Shown here piece after piece: positions 34,368 to 43,736 of a stretch of DNA of 64,000 nucleotides (position 1 is its first letter; each line of letters opens with the position of its first letter). Under the pieces are notes generated by a model. The model had not been told where the DNA came from and did no database searches. It saw only the letters and a list, made by a program, of their open reading frames with translations. The position numbers and the translations under genes are program-made. This DNA is from JACOMS01 sp051252005 (GTDB lineage Bacteria; Pseudomonadota; Alphaproteobacteria; Caulobacterales; Maricaulaceae), in assembly GCA_051252005.1 (NCBI GenBank), contig JBPOEZ010000006.1, forward strand, positions 62,001 through 126,000. The letters run 5' to 3'.

Positions 34368-36629
34368 ATGTCCGATACGACGACGATAGATAATGGCCCT
34401 TCCGAAGATAAGGGTGTGATCGAGGAGCATATTGATGAGGCGCTGTCTTCGCGCTATCTCGCCTATGCGCTCTCGACCATTACGCAGCGCGCCTTGCCGG
34501 ATGTGCGCGACGGTCTCAAGCCTGTTCACCGCCGTATTTTATACGCTATGCGGCAGCTTAAACTGAATCCAGAGAACGCCCACAAGAAATGCGCGCGGAT
34601 TGTCGGCGACGTCATGGGGCAATATCACCCGCACGGGGATAGCTCTATTTACGACGCGCTCGTCAAGCTCTCGCAGAGCTTCTCTGCGCGTTACCCGCTT
34701 GTCGACGGGCAGGGGAACTTCGGTAATATTGACGGCGATAGCGCCGCCGCGATGCGGTACACCGAAGCCAAGATGACAGCGGCGGGCGTTGCGCTTCTCG
34801 CAGGCATTGACGAAGACGCCGTAGATTTTATCCCGACCTATAACGAAGAAGATCAAGAGCCGCAGGTTCTGCCTGCGGGGTTCCCAAACCTCCTTGCCAA
34901 TGGCTCGACGGGGATTGCCGTTGGTATGGCGACCTCCATTCCGCCGCATAATGCGGCTGAGGTGTGCGACGCTGCGCTGCACCTTATCAAGACACCGGGC
35001 GCGCGGATTGAGACTTTGATGCAATACGTCAAAGGCCCTGATTTCCCGACGGGCGGCATCATCATTGAACCGCAAGAATCGATGCTTGAGGCTTATAAGA
35101 CGGGCAAGGGCGGGTTTAAAGTTCGCGCGCGTTGGCACACCGAAGACGTCGGACGCGGGCAGTACCAAATCATAATCACGGAAATTCCCTATCAGGTTCA
35201 AAAGTCCCGCCTAATTGAAAAACTGGCGGAGCTGATTGAAACTAAGAAAGTACCGTGGCTTGCCGATGTGCGCGACGAGTCCGCCGAAGATATTCGGGTT
35301 GTGCTTGAACCTAAGAGCAAAAACATTGAGCCGGAAATGCTCATGGAAAGCCTGTTTAAGCTCTCTGCGCTTGAAAACCGTATCTCGCTGAACCTTAATG
35401 TCTTGGACGCCAGCCGCACGCCGCGCGTGATGGATTTGCGCGAGGTCATACAGGCCTGGCTTGATCACCGCCGCGAAGTCTTGCAGCGCCGCTCTCGTCA
35501 ACGTCTCGGCAAGATCGATGACCGCTTAGAAGTTCTCGACGGTTATATGATTGCCTTTCTCAATATTGATGAGGTCATCAAGATTGTTCGTTTTGCCGAC
35601 AAGCCGAAACAAGAGCTGATTGAACGGTTTAACCTGACGGAACGCCAAGCTGACGCGATCCTGAATATGCGCTTGCGGGCTTTGAACAAACTGCAAGAAA
35701 TTGAGATCAAGTCCGAGTATGATTTGCTCGCCGCCGAGAAGGCAGAGATCGAAGCGCTTTTGGCTTCCGAAGCTATTCAGTGGAAAACCATTGCCGAAGA
35801 AATCCGCGAGATCCGTGACATTTACGGCGCGAAGACGATGATCGGTAAGCGCCGCTCGACCTTCTCTGATGAACCTGAGATCGAAATTGATCTGGCTACT
35901 GCTTTCATCACCAAAGAGCCAACCACGATTGTGCTCTCGGAAAAGGGCTGGATCCGCGCGATGAAGGGCAAAGTCGACGATGTCTCGACCCTGAAATTTA
36001 AAGAGGGGGATGAGGCCGCTTTCGTTGTTCCGGCCGAGACGACGGACAAAATCATTATGTTCGCCTCCAATGGTAAGTTCTACACGCTATCGGCGGATAA
36101 ACTCCCCGGCGGGCGCGGGAACGGCGAGCCGATCAGGTTGATGATTGACCTGCAAGATGACCACATTCCGGTCGGGCTGTTCGTCCATGATCCAAAGCGC
36201 GAATTGCTTGTTGCAAGCTCCGAAGGCTACGGCTTCCGTCTCAGCGAGGCCGACATTATCGCCTCTACGAGGGGCGGGAAACAGGTCCTCAACGTTAAAG
36301 GCGGCGCAGAGGCGGTCAGGTGTATCGAAGTGGCCGGCGACAAAGTGGCCGTGATCGGCGAAAACCGCAAGATCCTAATCTATGACGCCGAGCAAATCTC
36401 TGTGCTTGGGCGCGGCAAAGGCGTGCGCCTACAGAAATACAAAGACGGTGGTCTCGCGGATGTCTCGACATTTAAAGCAGAAGACGGCCTAAGCTTCATC
36501 GACAGTTCGGGAAGAACCAATGCTGTCCCAGACTGGAAAACCCTAGAAGGCAGTAGAGCCGGAGCCGGAAGGTTAGCGCCAAGAGGCTTCTCTAGGATCG
36601 GCGTCTTCGACCCGAGTAAAGGACTTTAG
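34368..36629 (+). CDS. parC: DNA topoisomerase IV subunit A
   Basis: 753 residues. Decatenates daughter chromosomes with ParE. The winged-helix part includes GDVMGQYHPHGDSSIYDALV, the catalytic tyrosine is Tyr131 in AAMRYTEAKM, a coiled-coil tower follows (about 370-500), and the C-terminal domain is of the short ParC type rather than the GyrA box type. It stands alone, with no parE nearby. Confidence 0.94.
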   Translation: MSDTTTIDNGPSEDKGVIEEHIDEALSSRYLAYALSTITQRALPDVRDGLKPVHRRILYAMRQLKLNPENAHKKCARIVGDVMGQYHPHGDSSIYDALVKLSQSFSARYPLVDGQGNFGNIDGDSAAAMRYTEAKMTAAGVALLAGIDEDAVDFIPTYNEEDQEPQVLPAGFPNLLANGSTGIAVGMATSIPPHNAAEVCDAALHLIKTPGARIETLMQYVKGPDFPTGGIIIEPQESMLEAYKTGKGGFKVRARWHTEDVGRGQYQIIITEIPYQVQKSRLIEKLAELIETKKVPWLADVRDESAEDIRVVLEPKSKNIEPEMLMESLFKLSALENRISLNLNVLDASRTPRVMDLREVIQAWLDHRREVLQRRSRQRLGKIDDRLEVLDGYMIAFLNIDEVIKIVRFADKPKQELIERFNLTERQADAILNMRLRALNKLQEIEIKSEYDLLAAEKAEIEALLASEAIQWKTIAEEIREIRDIYGAKTMIGKRRSTFSDEPEIEIDLATAFITKEPTTIVLSEKGWIRAMKGKVDDVSTLKFKEGDEAAFVVPAETTDKIIMFASNGKFYTLSADKLPGGRGNGEPIRLMIDLQDDHIPVGLFVHDPKRELLVASSEGYGFRLSEADIIASTRGGKQVLNVKGGAEAVRCIEVAGDKVAVIGENRKILIYDAEQISVLGRGKGVRLQKYKDGGLADVSTFKAEDGLSFIDSSGRTNAVPDWKTLEGSRAGAGRLAPRGFSRIGVFDPSKGL

Positions 36630-36664
36630 GGTATTCTGATAAGTTACGGTAAAGTAAGCTAAAC

Positions 36665-38032
36665 TTACGCCGCTTCTTGCTTTACGGGGGCGGCTCCTAC
36701 GACACAGTTCCGGCCGTTATGTTTCGCGCGGTACAGGGCGTCGTCGGCGCGTTTGAACACGTCTCTTAGCTTTTCGCCTTTTTCAACCTGTGCGACACCG
36801 GCGCTTGTGGTGATGTTGAGGGCTTGGCCGTCAACATAGACCGGCGTTCCGCCGATAAATTCGCGGACACGGTCAGCGGCCAGAATAGCATCGGCTTCGT
36901 TAGTATCTGGCATGCCGATCATAAACTCTTCGCCGCCGTAACGGCTGACAATATCGATGGCGCGCATATTGGTCACGAGGCGGGCTGCGATTTCCTTGAG
37001 GATTTCATCGCCCATATCATGGCCCAAGATGTCATTGACCCGTTTGAAATGATCAATGTCGAAGACCATGATCGAGAAAATGCTGTCTTTCTCGTTGAGG
37101 GCGTCAAACATAGGCTTGATAGAGTGCTCAAAGTAGCGGCGGTTACCAAGGCCTGTCAGCGGATCAGCAACGACCATTTCAAGGTTTTCGTTGAAGTTTT
37201 CGCGCAGAGCATCGGCGTAGAATTTACGGCGTAGCTGTGTATTCACGCGTGCAACAAGCTCTTGTTTCTCAATAGGGCGCATGAGCGTATCATTAATGCC
37301 CAAATCATAGGCGCGGACGAGCTGCGTTTCGTCTTCCGTATCGCCGACCACTAGGATCGGGATATCTCGGCTAGATTGATCGTAGCGCAAGGAGGCGCAA
37401 ATTCGGAGGCCGTCAAATGCGTTAGAGACGAGGCTGATAATGATAAGGTCAATATCAGTTTTTGATCGATCAATCGCGTCTTTTGGGTCTGCGATGACCG
37501 TGAATTCGTGGCAACCCTCTAGCGGTTTTGTGATTTTATCCGCGCGCGTTTGGTTGTCTTCGATAACCATAATATGCCCGCGTCGTTTGTCGATTTTTTC
37601 GAGCATAGGGCGGGAGTTACCGGAGGAGTGGCCTGTGTGGCTGAGGAGTTGATCAGTCACCATTTTAAGGCGGAGCATGGAACGCACACGGGCCATGAGG
37701 TTGAAGTCTTCAATAGGTTTTGTGATGAAATCATCTGCGCCGGCTTCAAGGCCGCGAATTCTATCTTTAGTCTCTTCGAGCGCGGTGACCATGATCACTG
37801 GTATATGGTAGGTCTTTGGATTTTTCTTGAGGCGGCGACAGGCTTCGAACCCGTCAATGCCGGGCATCATTGCATCCATAAGGATGAGATCTATTTTCTC
37901 AACATCCGCAATTTCAAGCGCTTCTTCGCCGCTGCATGCCATGATCGTGTCATAATATTCGGCGGCCAGTTTGACTTCCAGCAAGTGCCGGTTCGGGGCA
38001 AGGTCATCGACGACAAGAATACGGGCGCTCAC
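36665..38032 (-). CDS. pleD: Diguanylate cyclase response regulator PleD
   Basis: 455 residues: receiver 1 with Asp53 (LILMDAMMPG), a second receiver-like adaptor at about 155-270, and a GGDEF domain with GGEEF at 366-370. The inhibitory I-site RxxD is at 357-360, five residues before GGEEF, so product inhibition by c-di-GMP is expected. In Caulobacter, phosphorylated PleD makes c-di-GMP at the stalked pole during the swarmer-to-stalked transition. It lies 9 bases after divK, the classical pair. Confidence 0.95.
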   Translation of the reverse strand: MSARILVVDDLAPNRHLLEVKLAAEYYDTIMACSGEEALEIADVEKIDLILMDAMMPGIDGFEACRRLKKNPKTYHIPVIMVTALEETKDRIRGLEAGADDFITKPIEDFNLMARVRSMLRLKMVTDQLLSHTGHSSGNSRPMLEKIDKRRGHIMVIEDNQTRADKITKPLEGCHEFTVIADPKDAIDRSKTDIDLIIISLVSNAFDGLRICASLRYDQSSRDIPILVVGDTEDETQLVRAYDLGINDTLMRPIEKQELVARVNTQLRRKFYADALRENFNENLEMVVADPLTGLGNRRYFEHSIKPMFDALNEKDSIFSIMVFDIDHFKRVNDILGHDMGDEILKEIAARLVTNMRAIDIVSRYGGEEFMIGMPDTNEADAILAADRVREFIGGTPVYVDGQALNITTSAGVAQVEKGEKLRDVFKRADDALYRAKHNGRNCVVGAAPVKQEAA

Positions 38033-38041
38033 GGAGGTGTC

Positions 38042-38407
38042 CTATTTTACAAATTTGCGGATAGTGGAGAGAAACGAGGTAATTGTGATGGGCTTGGAGA
38101 TATAATCTTCACAGCCGCCGTCCCGAATACGTTTCTCGTCGCCTCGCATAGCGAAAGCCGTTACGGCAATAATCGGGATGTTGGCGAGTTCTTCGTCGTC
38201 TTTGATCCATTTCGTGACTTCAAGACCAGAGACCTCTGGGAGCTGAATATCCATAAGGATAAGATCGGGTTTGACTTCTTTTGCCATGCTAATAGCTTTA
38301 AGACCTTCGCGGGCTTGGGAGGTCTCGTAGCCATGAGCGTCTAGAAGGTCTGAGAACAACTTCATGTTCAGTTCATTGTCTTCAACGATAAGTATTTTCT
38401 TTGGCAT
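38042..38407 (-). CDS. divK: Single-domain response regulator DivK
   Basis: 121-residue receiver, nearly collinear with Caulobacter DivK: KKILIVEDNELNMKLF at the start, phospho-acceptor Asp53 in LILMDIQLPE, AVTAFAM and YISKP at the end. It controls the CckA-CtrA pathway through DivL. Start 38407 (MPKKIL) is preferred over an ATG 4 codons earlier by family comparison. It is cotranscribed with pleD. Confidence 0.95.
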   Translation of the reverse strand: MPKKILIVEDNELNMKLFSDLLDAHGYETSQAREGLKAISMAKEVKPDLILMDIQLPEVSGLEVTKWIKDDEELANIPIIAVTAFAMRGDEKRIRDGGCEDYISKPITITSFLSTIRKFVK

Positions 38408-38567
38408 GATCTGTAACATGTGTCCCGTTCACCTACTGTTGCGCTTGCTTACGCAGTTTCTATTATGGCCCTATTTAACACGAATAACCTTAATCAAGGG
38501 TATGCATGGTCTTTAGAATTACTTAAAGAACATAAAAGGAACATTAACGTGGCGGGATTGAATGTAG

Positions 38568-39905
38568 ATGCCGAAGAGTGAGGACATAAAGCGGGAAGCG
38601 GCGCTGTGCCGAGACTGCGCGGCTCCAGTCGAACCGGCGAAGGCTTGCTCGGCGTGCGGATCGTTGCGAGCGGTTAGCCATCCTGAACTTCACGGCCTAT
38701 CGATTGCTCACGTGGACTGCGATGCGTTCTATTGCTCTATAGAAAAGCGAGATAATCCGGAGCTGATGAACAAACCCGTTATTGTCGGCGGCGGGACGCG
38801 CGGGGTCGTATCTGCGGCGTGTTATACGGCTCGCGTCTACGGGGTACATTCGGCTATGCCGATGTACAAGGCGCTTAAGGCGTGTCCTCATGCCGTTGTT
38901 ATTCGCGGGTCCATGAATAAGTATAGTTTTGAAGGAAAACGTATTCGAAACATGATGTTAGCCTTGACGCCTCAGGTCGAGCCCTTGTCGATTGATGAGG
39001 CGTTCATTGATCTCACGGGAACACAGAGGCTTCATGGCCGCAGCCCCGCGCAAAGCCTCATAAAGTTGCAAAATGATATATCGAAAGAGGTCGGCGTGAC
39101 CGTGTCCGTTGGGCTGAGCTATAATAAGTTTCTCGCAAAGACGGCCTCTGATTTGGATAAGCCAAACGGCTTTGCCGTGCTCGGGAAAGCGGACGCCGTC
39201 GAGTTTTTAGCGGACAAGCCTGTCGGGTTTATCTTCGGCGTCGGGCCAGCGTTTTCGCGCTCACTGGCCAAGTTTGGGCTTTTTAAAATTAGTGATGTTC
39301 GCAAATGGTCTGACGCCCATATGATGAAACAATTCGGCGAATCCGGATTACGACTGGCACGTCTGGCGCGCGCCGAAGATTTTCGCCGCATTAATCCAAC
39401 ATCCGAACGTAAAAGCGTTTCAACAGAGACCACTTTTAATACGGACATTACGGATATTGAAGAGCTTAAGGACAAACTTTGGCTTACCTGTGTGAAGACG
39501 GCAGACCGTGCCAAGGCCATAGACATTGCCGGGCGGGTGGTCACATTAAAGCTCAAGACCAATTATTTTGAGAGCTTAACCCGCCGCCGGACATTGCCGC
39601 AGCCCGTTCAGCTTGCCGATACGATCTTTCGCGCGCTTGAGCCTTTGCTTGAAGCCGAGGCAAATGGGCGGAAATTCCGCCTTATAGGCGCAGGCATTTC
39701 TGATCTGGCTTTACCTGTGGGCGACAGCGGTGATCTTTTGGACCCTATTGCTTTTAAGCGCGGCGTGGCTGAACGGGCCTCGGATGCTGCGCGGGCCAAA
39801 TTCGGGAAGGACGCGATTATCAAGGGCAGGGCGCTACGCAGTAAAAGTGCCAAAACGCCAAGCAAAGACACCCCAAAGAAAAAGGGGCCAAAAGGCCCCA
39901 AGTGA
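38568..39905 (+). CDS. dinB: Y-family DNA polymerase IV with N-terminal zinc ribbon
   Basis: 445 residues. The polymerase core has IAHVDCDAFYCSIE with catalytic Asp50, LSIDEAFIDLTG, and a little-finger domain. In front of it stand two CxxC pairs (Cys14/Cys17 and Cys27/Cys30), a probable zinc ribbon absent from E. coli DinB. The C-terminus is lysine-rich (KKKGPKGPK). It performs error-prone translesion synthesis. The codons at the 3' end form a GGGGCC/GGCCCC stem without a T-run. Confidence 0.93.
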   Translation: MPKSEDIKREAALCRDCAAPVEPAKACSACGSLRAVSHPELHGLSIAHVDCDAFYCSIEKRDNPELMNKPVIVGGGTRGVVSAACYTARVYGVHSAMPMYKALKACPHAVVIRGSMNKYSFEGKRIRNMMLALTPQVEPLSIDEAFIDLTGTQRLHGRSPAQSLIKLQNDISKEVGVTVSVGLSYNKFLAKTASDLDKPNGFAVLGKADAVEFLADKPVGFIFGVGPAFSRSLAKFGLFKISDVRKWSDAHMMKQFGESGLRLARLARAEDFRRINPTSERKSVSTETTFNTDITDIEELKDKLWLTCVKTADRAKAIDIAGRVVTLKLKTNYFESLTRRRTLPQPVQLADTIFRALEPLLEAEANGRKFRLIGAGISDLALPVGDSGDLLDPIAFKRGVAERASDAARAKFGKDAIIKGRALRSKSAKTPSKDTPKKKGPKGPK

Positions 39906-39958
39906 GTTCTTCACGGCGGTCATACTACCGCTTGTTCTATTGCGCTAAGTTCTGAGCG

Positions 39959-41740
39959 CTAAAATCTGGCTTTGAAGCCGACATTGATTGCGTGTGCATT
40001 GACGGCATCATTCGAAATGAGCTGCGGCGCTACAAATGGTATGAAGCCCTTATTATACACATATTCCGCGCCGACCTCGAGGTAGGGCGAGATTGGGTAT
40101 TCGAGGGATAGCGCATGCTGCTGATTGTTCTTCCAAGTCGTTGGCTGTCCGCCGATACCTGTTCCGACGAAATCATCTGCAATATTGCCCCATGATCCTG
40201 TCGCCGCGATTGTTAGCGGCTTGCCCTTGACCATCGGTTTGATACGGGCCTGAGCGACCAAGACTTCAAGGTTCTGATCAAAGTTGATGTTGTTGAGATC
40301 GTTTGGCGATCCAAGGGGATCAATAATATAAGCAGGATCGACGATACCGTTAACGTCTTGCGGGATAGCTGCGCCCCACGGCTTAAGCGTCGTTGTATAC
40401 TCAACCATCATGTCAAGAAACTTGCTATTATATTCAGCAAAGCCGCTAACCGCGCTGTTGCGATACTCAATGAAGTTGGCCGGAGGCGTTCCGGTAGCAA
40501 TGCCCGCAAATGTGTGGGCGGTAAAGTTATTCCGGTAAATCGTATCGTGTAGATAACCGCCGCCAAGCGTAAAGGACTTGTTTTTGTTGTGGCCGAAGCG
40601 GAATTCTTTTTCCGCGTTAAAGGCATAGTTGGCGATGTTGTTCTCTTCGCCCGCATAAGCGACGCGAAGCTGGCGTCCGCCAGAAAAGGCTGAACCGACA
40701 AGCTTGAAGCCGTCTTTGTAAAAGCCAAGCTCTAGAACAGGCTGATCTGAGTGGGCTAAGAAGTAATGTGCGCCTTCACTGTGCGTGAATGCATTGTAGC
40801 TGTCGAAATTACCGAAATCGATGTTTTTACGGCCAAAAGCGGCGTAGAACGGTGTTTTCTCCAGGTTACCAAAGACAACATAGGCTTTGCGGAGTTGGAA
40901 TTCTTCCTGTTCACGGCCATATTCCGTTTCAGAATATTCTGGCTGTAAATAGAGCGTTGTCCAATCGCCAAATGTGCTCGTGAAAGACAATGCCGCGTTA
41001 TTGATGGCGAACACCCCGGCTTCGCGGTCTGTAGACGCCGAAAAGTCAGGGAAGCGTGACAGGATAGGGAAGGCGCCCGCTGTATCAGTGCGTTGATACA
41101 TGAAGCCACCTTGAACGCCGCCGCCTAAATAAATCGAGTTGTCTTGTAAGACGCCATTTGCGCGGTTGGCCAAAAGGGTGAGGGCTTTACCGGTTTGGTT
41201 TTCTTGCCAGTCTAGCATGCGCTCAGTGTGCGAGGCGCTTGTACGAACGCTGACACCGCCGACATTGAAATGGCGGGAGTTGTTAAACGCATTGGCCGCA
41301 GATTTGCTGTATTGGACGCCGCCCGGATTGGAGAACCCGCGCAGGCCAAAATCATTGGTATTCGTCGCGACGTAAGTCGGGGCAGGCGCATAAGTCTGCG
41401 CGTAATTAGCGCCTGCCATGCCGCAGCCTTGACCTGAATATGTGTAGGTTCCGCAATCCGATTGTACGGGCTGAGGTTGATGCCGAGATTGCGATTGATG
41501 GTAATGGCTATCTTGCGGCTGTTGATACTCCACCATTTGGCGAAGCGTTTGCGAATGCCAAGATGGCTCGCAATTCCCGCAAGCATTTGGATCGGCATAG
41601 ACATAAGCCTGATTTGTTGCGCCGTAACTGTTTGGAAACGCGCCGCGTAACTGCGTCATGTTTTGACCCGCAAGAACGGGAATAGCGACAGCTGCAAATC
41701 CAGCCGTCATTAAAAGTGACATTTTAAGTGATTTAGTCAT
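39959..41740 (-). CDS. Outer-membrane beta-barrel porin (LbtU-like)
   Basis: 593 residues. A signal peptide ends near VLAGQ. Residues about 50-115 are rich in Gln, His, Ser and Tyr (QQPQDSHYHQSQSRHQPQP) with several cysteines, then a barrel begins at GGVQGGFMYQR with alternating aromatic strands and ends with Phe (GFKARF), the outer-membrane insertion signal. The barrel resembles the LbtU siderophore-porin family. The longer frame upstream of 41740 overlaps the regulator and is not used. It lies 16 bases after the sigma54-type regulator gene and is probably cotranscribed with it. Confidence 0.75.
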   Translation of the reverse strand: MTKSLKMSLLMTAGFAAVAIPVLAGQNMTQLRGAFPNSYGATNQAYVYADPNACGNCEPSWHSQTLRQMVEYQQPQDSHYHQSQSRHQPQPVQSDCGTYTYSGQGCGMAGANYAQTYAPAPTYVATNTNDFGLRGFSNPGGVQYSKSAANAFNNSRHFNVGGVSVRTSASHTERMLDWQENQTGKALTLLANRANGVLQDNSIYLGGGVQGGFMYQRTDTAGAFPILSRFPDFSASTDREAGVFAINNAALSFTSTFGDWTTLYLQPEYSETEYGREQEEFQLRKAYVVFGNLEKTPFYAAFGRKNIDFGNFDSYNAFTHSEGAHYFLAHSDQPVLELGFYKDGFKLVGSAFSGGRQLRVAYAGEENNIANYAFNAEKEFRFGHNKNKSFTLGGGYLHDTIYRNNFTAHTFAGIATGTPPANFIEYRNSAVSGFAEYNSKFLDMMVEYTTTLKPWGAAIPQDVNGIVDPAYIIDPLGSPNDLNNINFDQNLEVLVAQARIKPMVKGKPLTIAATGSWGNIADDFVGTGIGGQPTTWKNNQQHALSLEYPISPYLEVGAEYVYNKGFIPFVAPQLISNDAVNAHAINVGFKARF

Positions 41741-41756
41741 GTATTCCCCCACAGGA

Positions 41757-43205
41757 TTAAGCTGAGCGAACGTTTTCCACGTCCACGCCATGTTCACGAA
41801 CTTTGCGGTAAAGTGTTGAGCGCCCGATGCCGAGGCGCCGAGCAATTTCGGACATATGTCCACTGTAATTTTCTATGGCAAAAAGAATGAGATCGCGCTC
41901 AATGTCTTCAAGCGTTCTGAGGTGGCCGTCAGGGTCCAAAATATTGACAGCATCGCTTCCGCCTGTGTCGCTCTCGCTAACGAGGGTCGTCAATGGATGG
42001 GATGTGCTCGGCTGTAGGATCGGCGAGAGGCCTGAGATTTGCGGGAAGTTATGCGGTTGGAGCTTGTTCCCGTCGCATAAAATCATGGCGCGGAAGATCG
42101 CATTCTCTAGTTGACGGACATTGCCCGGCCATTCAAAGTTTCTCAGCATTTCCAGCGTTGACTGCTCTGCGCCCGTCACGTTCAGCCGTTCCTGTGCATT
42201 AAAGCGTTTGATGAAATGGTCGAGGAGGGGGGCAATATCTTCCTTGCGCTCTTTTAGAGACGGCACTTGGATTGGAAAGACATTAAGCCGATAATAGAGA
42301 TCTTCTCGGAATGTGCCCGCTTTGACAGCTTCTGCTAGATTGCGGTTTGTCGCGGAGACAATGCGTACATTGACTTTGACAGGGCGCTTAGAACCGACAG
42401 GGTCAACTTCACCTTCTTGGAGTACACGTAAAAGCTTAACTTGCATATCGAGAGGCAGCTCGCCGATTTCGTCTAAGAAAAGCGTGCCTGTATTGGCTTC
42501 TTGAAATTTCCCAAGATGTTTGGCGTTCGCGCCTGTAAACGAGCCTTTTTCATGGCCGAATAAAATGCTTTCGACCAAGTTTTCAGGGATCGCGCCGCAG
42601 TTTACCGTAATGAAAGGGCGGTCAGAGCGTTCGGACGCGCCTTGAATGGCGCGAGCTACGACTTCTTTACCAACGCCAGACTCGCCAGTAATGAGGATCG
42701 GGATATTGGCTTTTGCGCCGCGCTCGCCCATGGCGACAACTGTGCGCATGGCGGGGGCGTTGCCGATAAGGTCTTCAAACTTGAGGCCGCCTGTCGATGT
42801 TTTTTTTAGCCGCGTAACTTCGCCGACAAGATTGTTGATTTCTAGCGCGTTGCGCAGGGAGACAACAATACGTTCTGGGCTAGCCGGTTTAACAATGAAG
42901 TCCCGCGCGCCGCCTTGCATCGCTTCGACGACAGCATCAATCGAGCCGCGCGCCGTAAGAACGATGACCGGAAGCTCCGGCTTCTTAGCATTGAGATCAT
43001 TTAGGACATCCATGCCGCTTGTTCCGGGCATGATTAAATCGAGCAATACTAAGTCGATTTTTGCGCCGTCAGTGCCATGGATCATATCCAAAGCACGACT
43101 GCCGCTATCGGCCATTAACGTTGAGAATCCATTCTTCTCTACAACGACTTGCATAAGTCGCCGCTGAGTCGGATCATCATCAACAATCAGGACTGTTTTT
43201 CCCAT
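41757..43205 (-). CDS. Sigma54-dependent response regulator (NtrC family)
   Basis: 482 residues: receiver with phospho-acceptor Asp56, AAA+ domain with Walker A GESGVGKE, the sigma54-contact loop as GSFTGA (complete, unlike NtrX in this window) and LFLDEIGELP, then a Fis-type HTH (EIARRLGIGRSTLYRKV). ATG 43205 has AGGTG upstream; GTG 43214 is the alternative. It should activate sigma54 promoters when phosphorylated. The next gene is a porin. No cognate kinase is adjacent. Confidence 0.9.
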   Translation of the reverse strand: MGKTVLIVDDDPTQRRLMQVVVEKNGFSTLMADSGSRALDMIHGTDGAKIDLVLLDLIMPGTSGMDVLNDLNAKKPELPVIVLTARGSIDAVVEAMQGGARDFIVKPASPERIVVSLRNALEINNLVGEVTRLKKTSTGGLKFEDLIGNAPAMRTVVAMGERGAKANIPILITGESGVGKEVVARAIQGASERSDRPFITVNCGAIPENLVESILFGHEKGSFTGANAKHLGKFQEANTGTLFLDEIGELPLDMQVKLLRVLQEGEVDPVGSKRPVKVNVRIVSATNRNLAEAVKAGTFREDLYYRLNVFPIQVPSLKERKEDIAPLLDHFIKRFNAQERLNVTGAEQSTLEMLRNFEWPGNVRQLENAIFRAMILCDGNKLQPHNFPQISGLSPILQPSTSHPLTTLVSESDTGGSDAVNILDPDGHLRTLEDIERDLILFAIENYSGHMSEIARRLGIGRSTLYRKVREHGVDVENVRSA

Positions 43206-43224
43206 TTCATTCACCTATCTTCTT

Positions 43225-43236
43225 GGGCATATGCCC
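43225..43236. repeat. 12-bp palindrome upstream of the sigma54-type regulator
   Basis: GGGCATATGCCC is a perfect palindrome 20 bases before the start of the minus-strand regulator gene. It is a candidate operator or a leader hairpin; no family consensus was recognised. Confidence 0.35.
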
Positions 43237-43412
43237 CCCGTTGCCAGCTTTTACTGGTCACCACTGCGTCGCAATATGGGACACAGACGTAAAAATGCCC
43301 TTAATGAAGTATAACTCTCGAAAAATATTTCTTTTGCTTCATGAAGGCTTGAGGCGGAAGCGCGTGCATGTTAATCACGGATCGAAATTTTTACGCATTC
43401 AAGGACGATAAA

Positions 43413-43712
43413 ATGGCTGCTGGACATTCTGAATATACACACGGCACTATGCCGGTGACTGCGCAAGAGGGTACATTTAAGGGCTTTATGGCTGTGACTA
43501 TGTATGGCGGCGCCTTTACAGTCGTTTCTCTACTTTTCCCGACACTCGTGTTTGGGGCTAATCTTGGCTGGCTTCCTGCGCTGATTACAAGTTTGGTTGT
43601 CGGCATCGTGATAGGCATGGCGCTTAAGCTAAAAGGGGCGTGGTACGCCTCTATCATTGGGCTCGCGGCCGTATCCGGACTGCTTTGCTTGATCTTCTCA
43701 TCTTTGACATAA
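43413..43712 (+). CDS. aa3-type cytochrome oxidase subunit IV-like small membrane protein
   Basis: 99 residues: a polar N-terminus EYTHGTMPVTAQEGTFKGF, which matches the short conserved box of bacterial aa3 oxidase subunit IV, then three membrane helices. AAGGA stands before ATG 43413. No oxidase genes are near; it sits 24 bases before pntAA and is probably part of that operon. The extra helices and context suggest a role with the transhydrogenase or the membrane around it, but this is inference. Confidence 0.65.
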   Translation: MAAGHSEYTHGTMPVTAQEGTFKGFMAVTMYGGAFTVVSLLFPTLVFGANLGWLPALITSLVVGIVIGMALKLKGAWYASIIGLAAVSGLLCLIFSSLT

Positions 43713-43736
43713 TAGACACTATCTAAAGAGGTTCCT

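Noticed and set aside
34539..35201. 220-codon minus-strand frame opposite parC
   Set aside because: Arg-rich shadow of the conserved parC coding strand.
37550..38344. 264-codon plus-strand frame across divK and pleD
   Set aside because: Antisense to two well conserved genes; no domain recognised.
39885..39900. GGGGCC-AAAA-GGCCCC stem at the end of dinB
   Set aside because: Part of the coding sequence for the lysine/glycine-rich tail, and no T-run follows.
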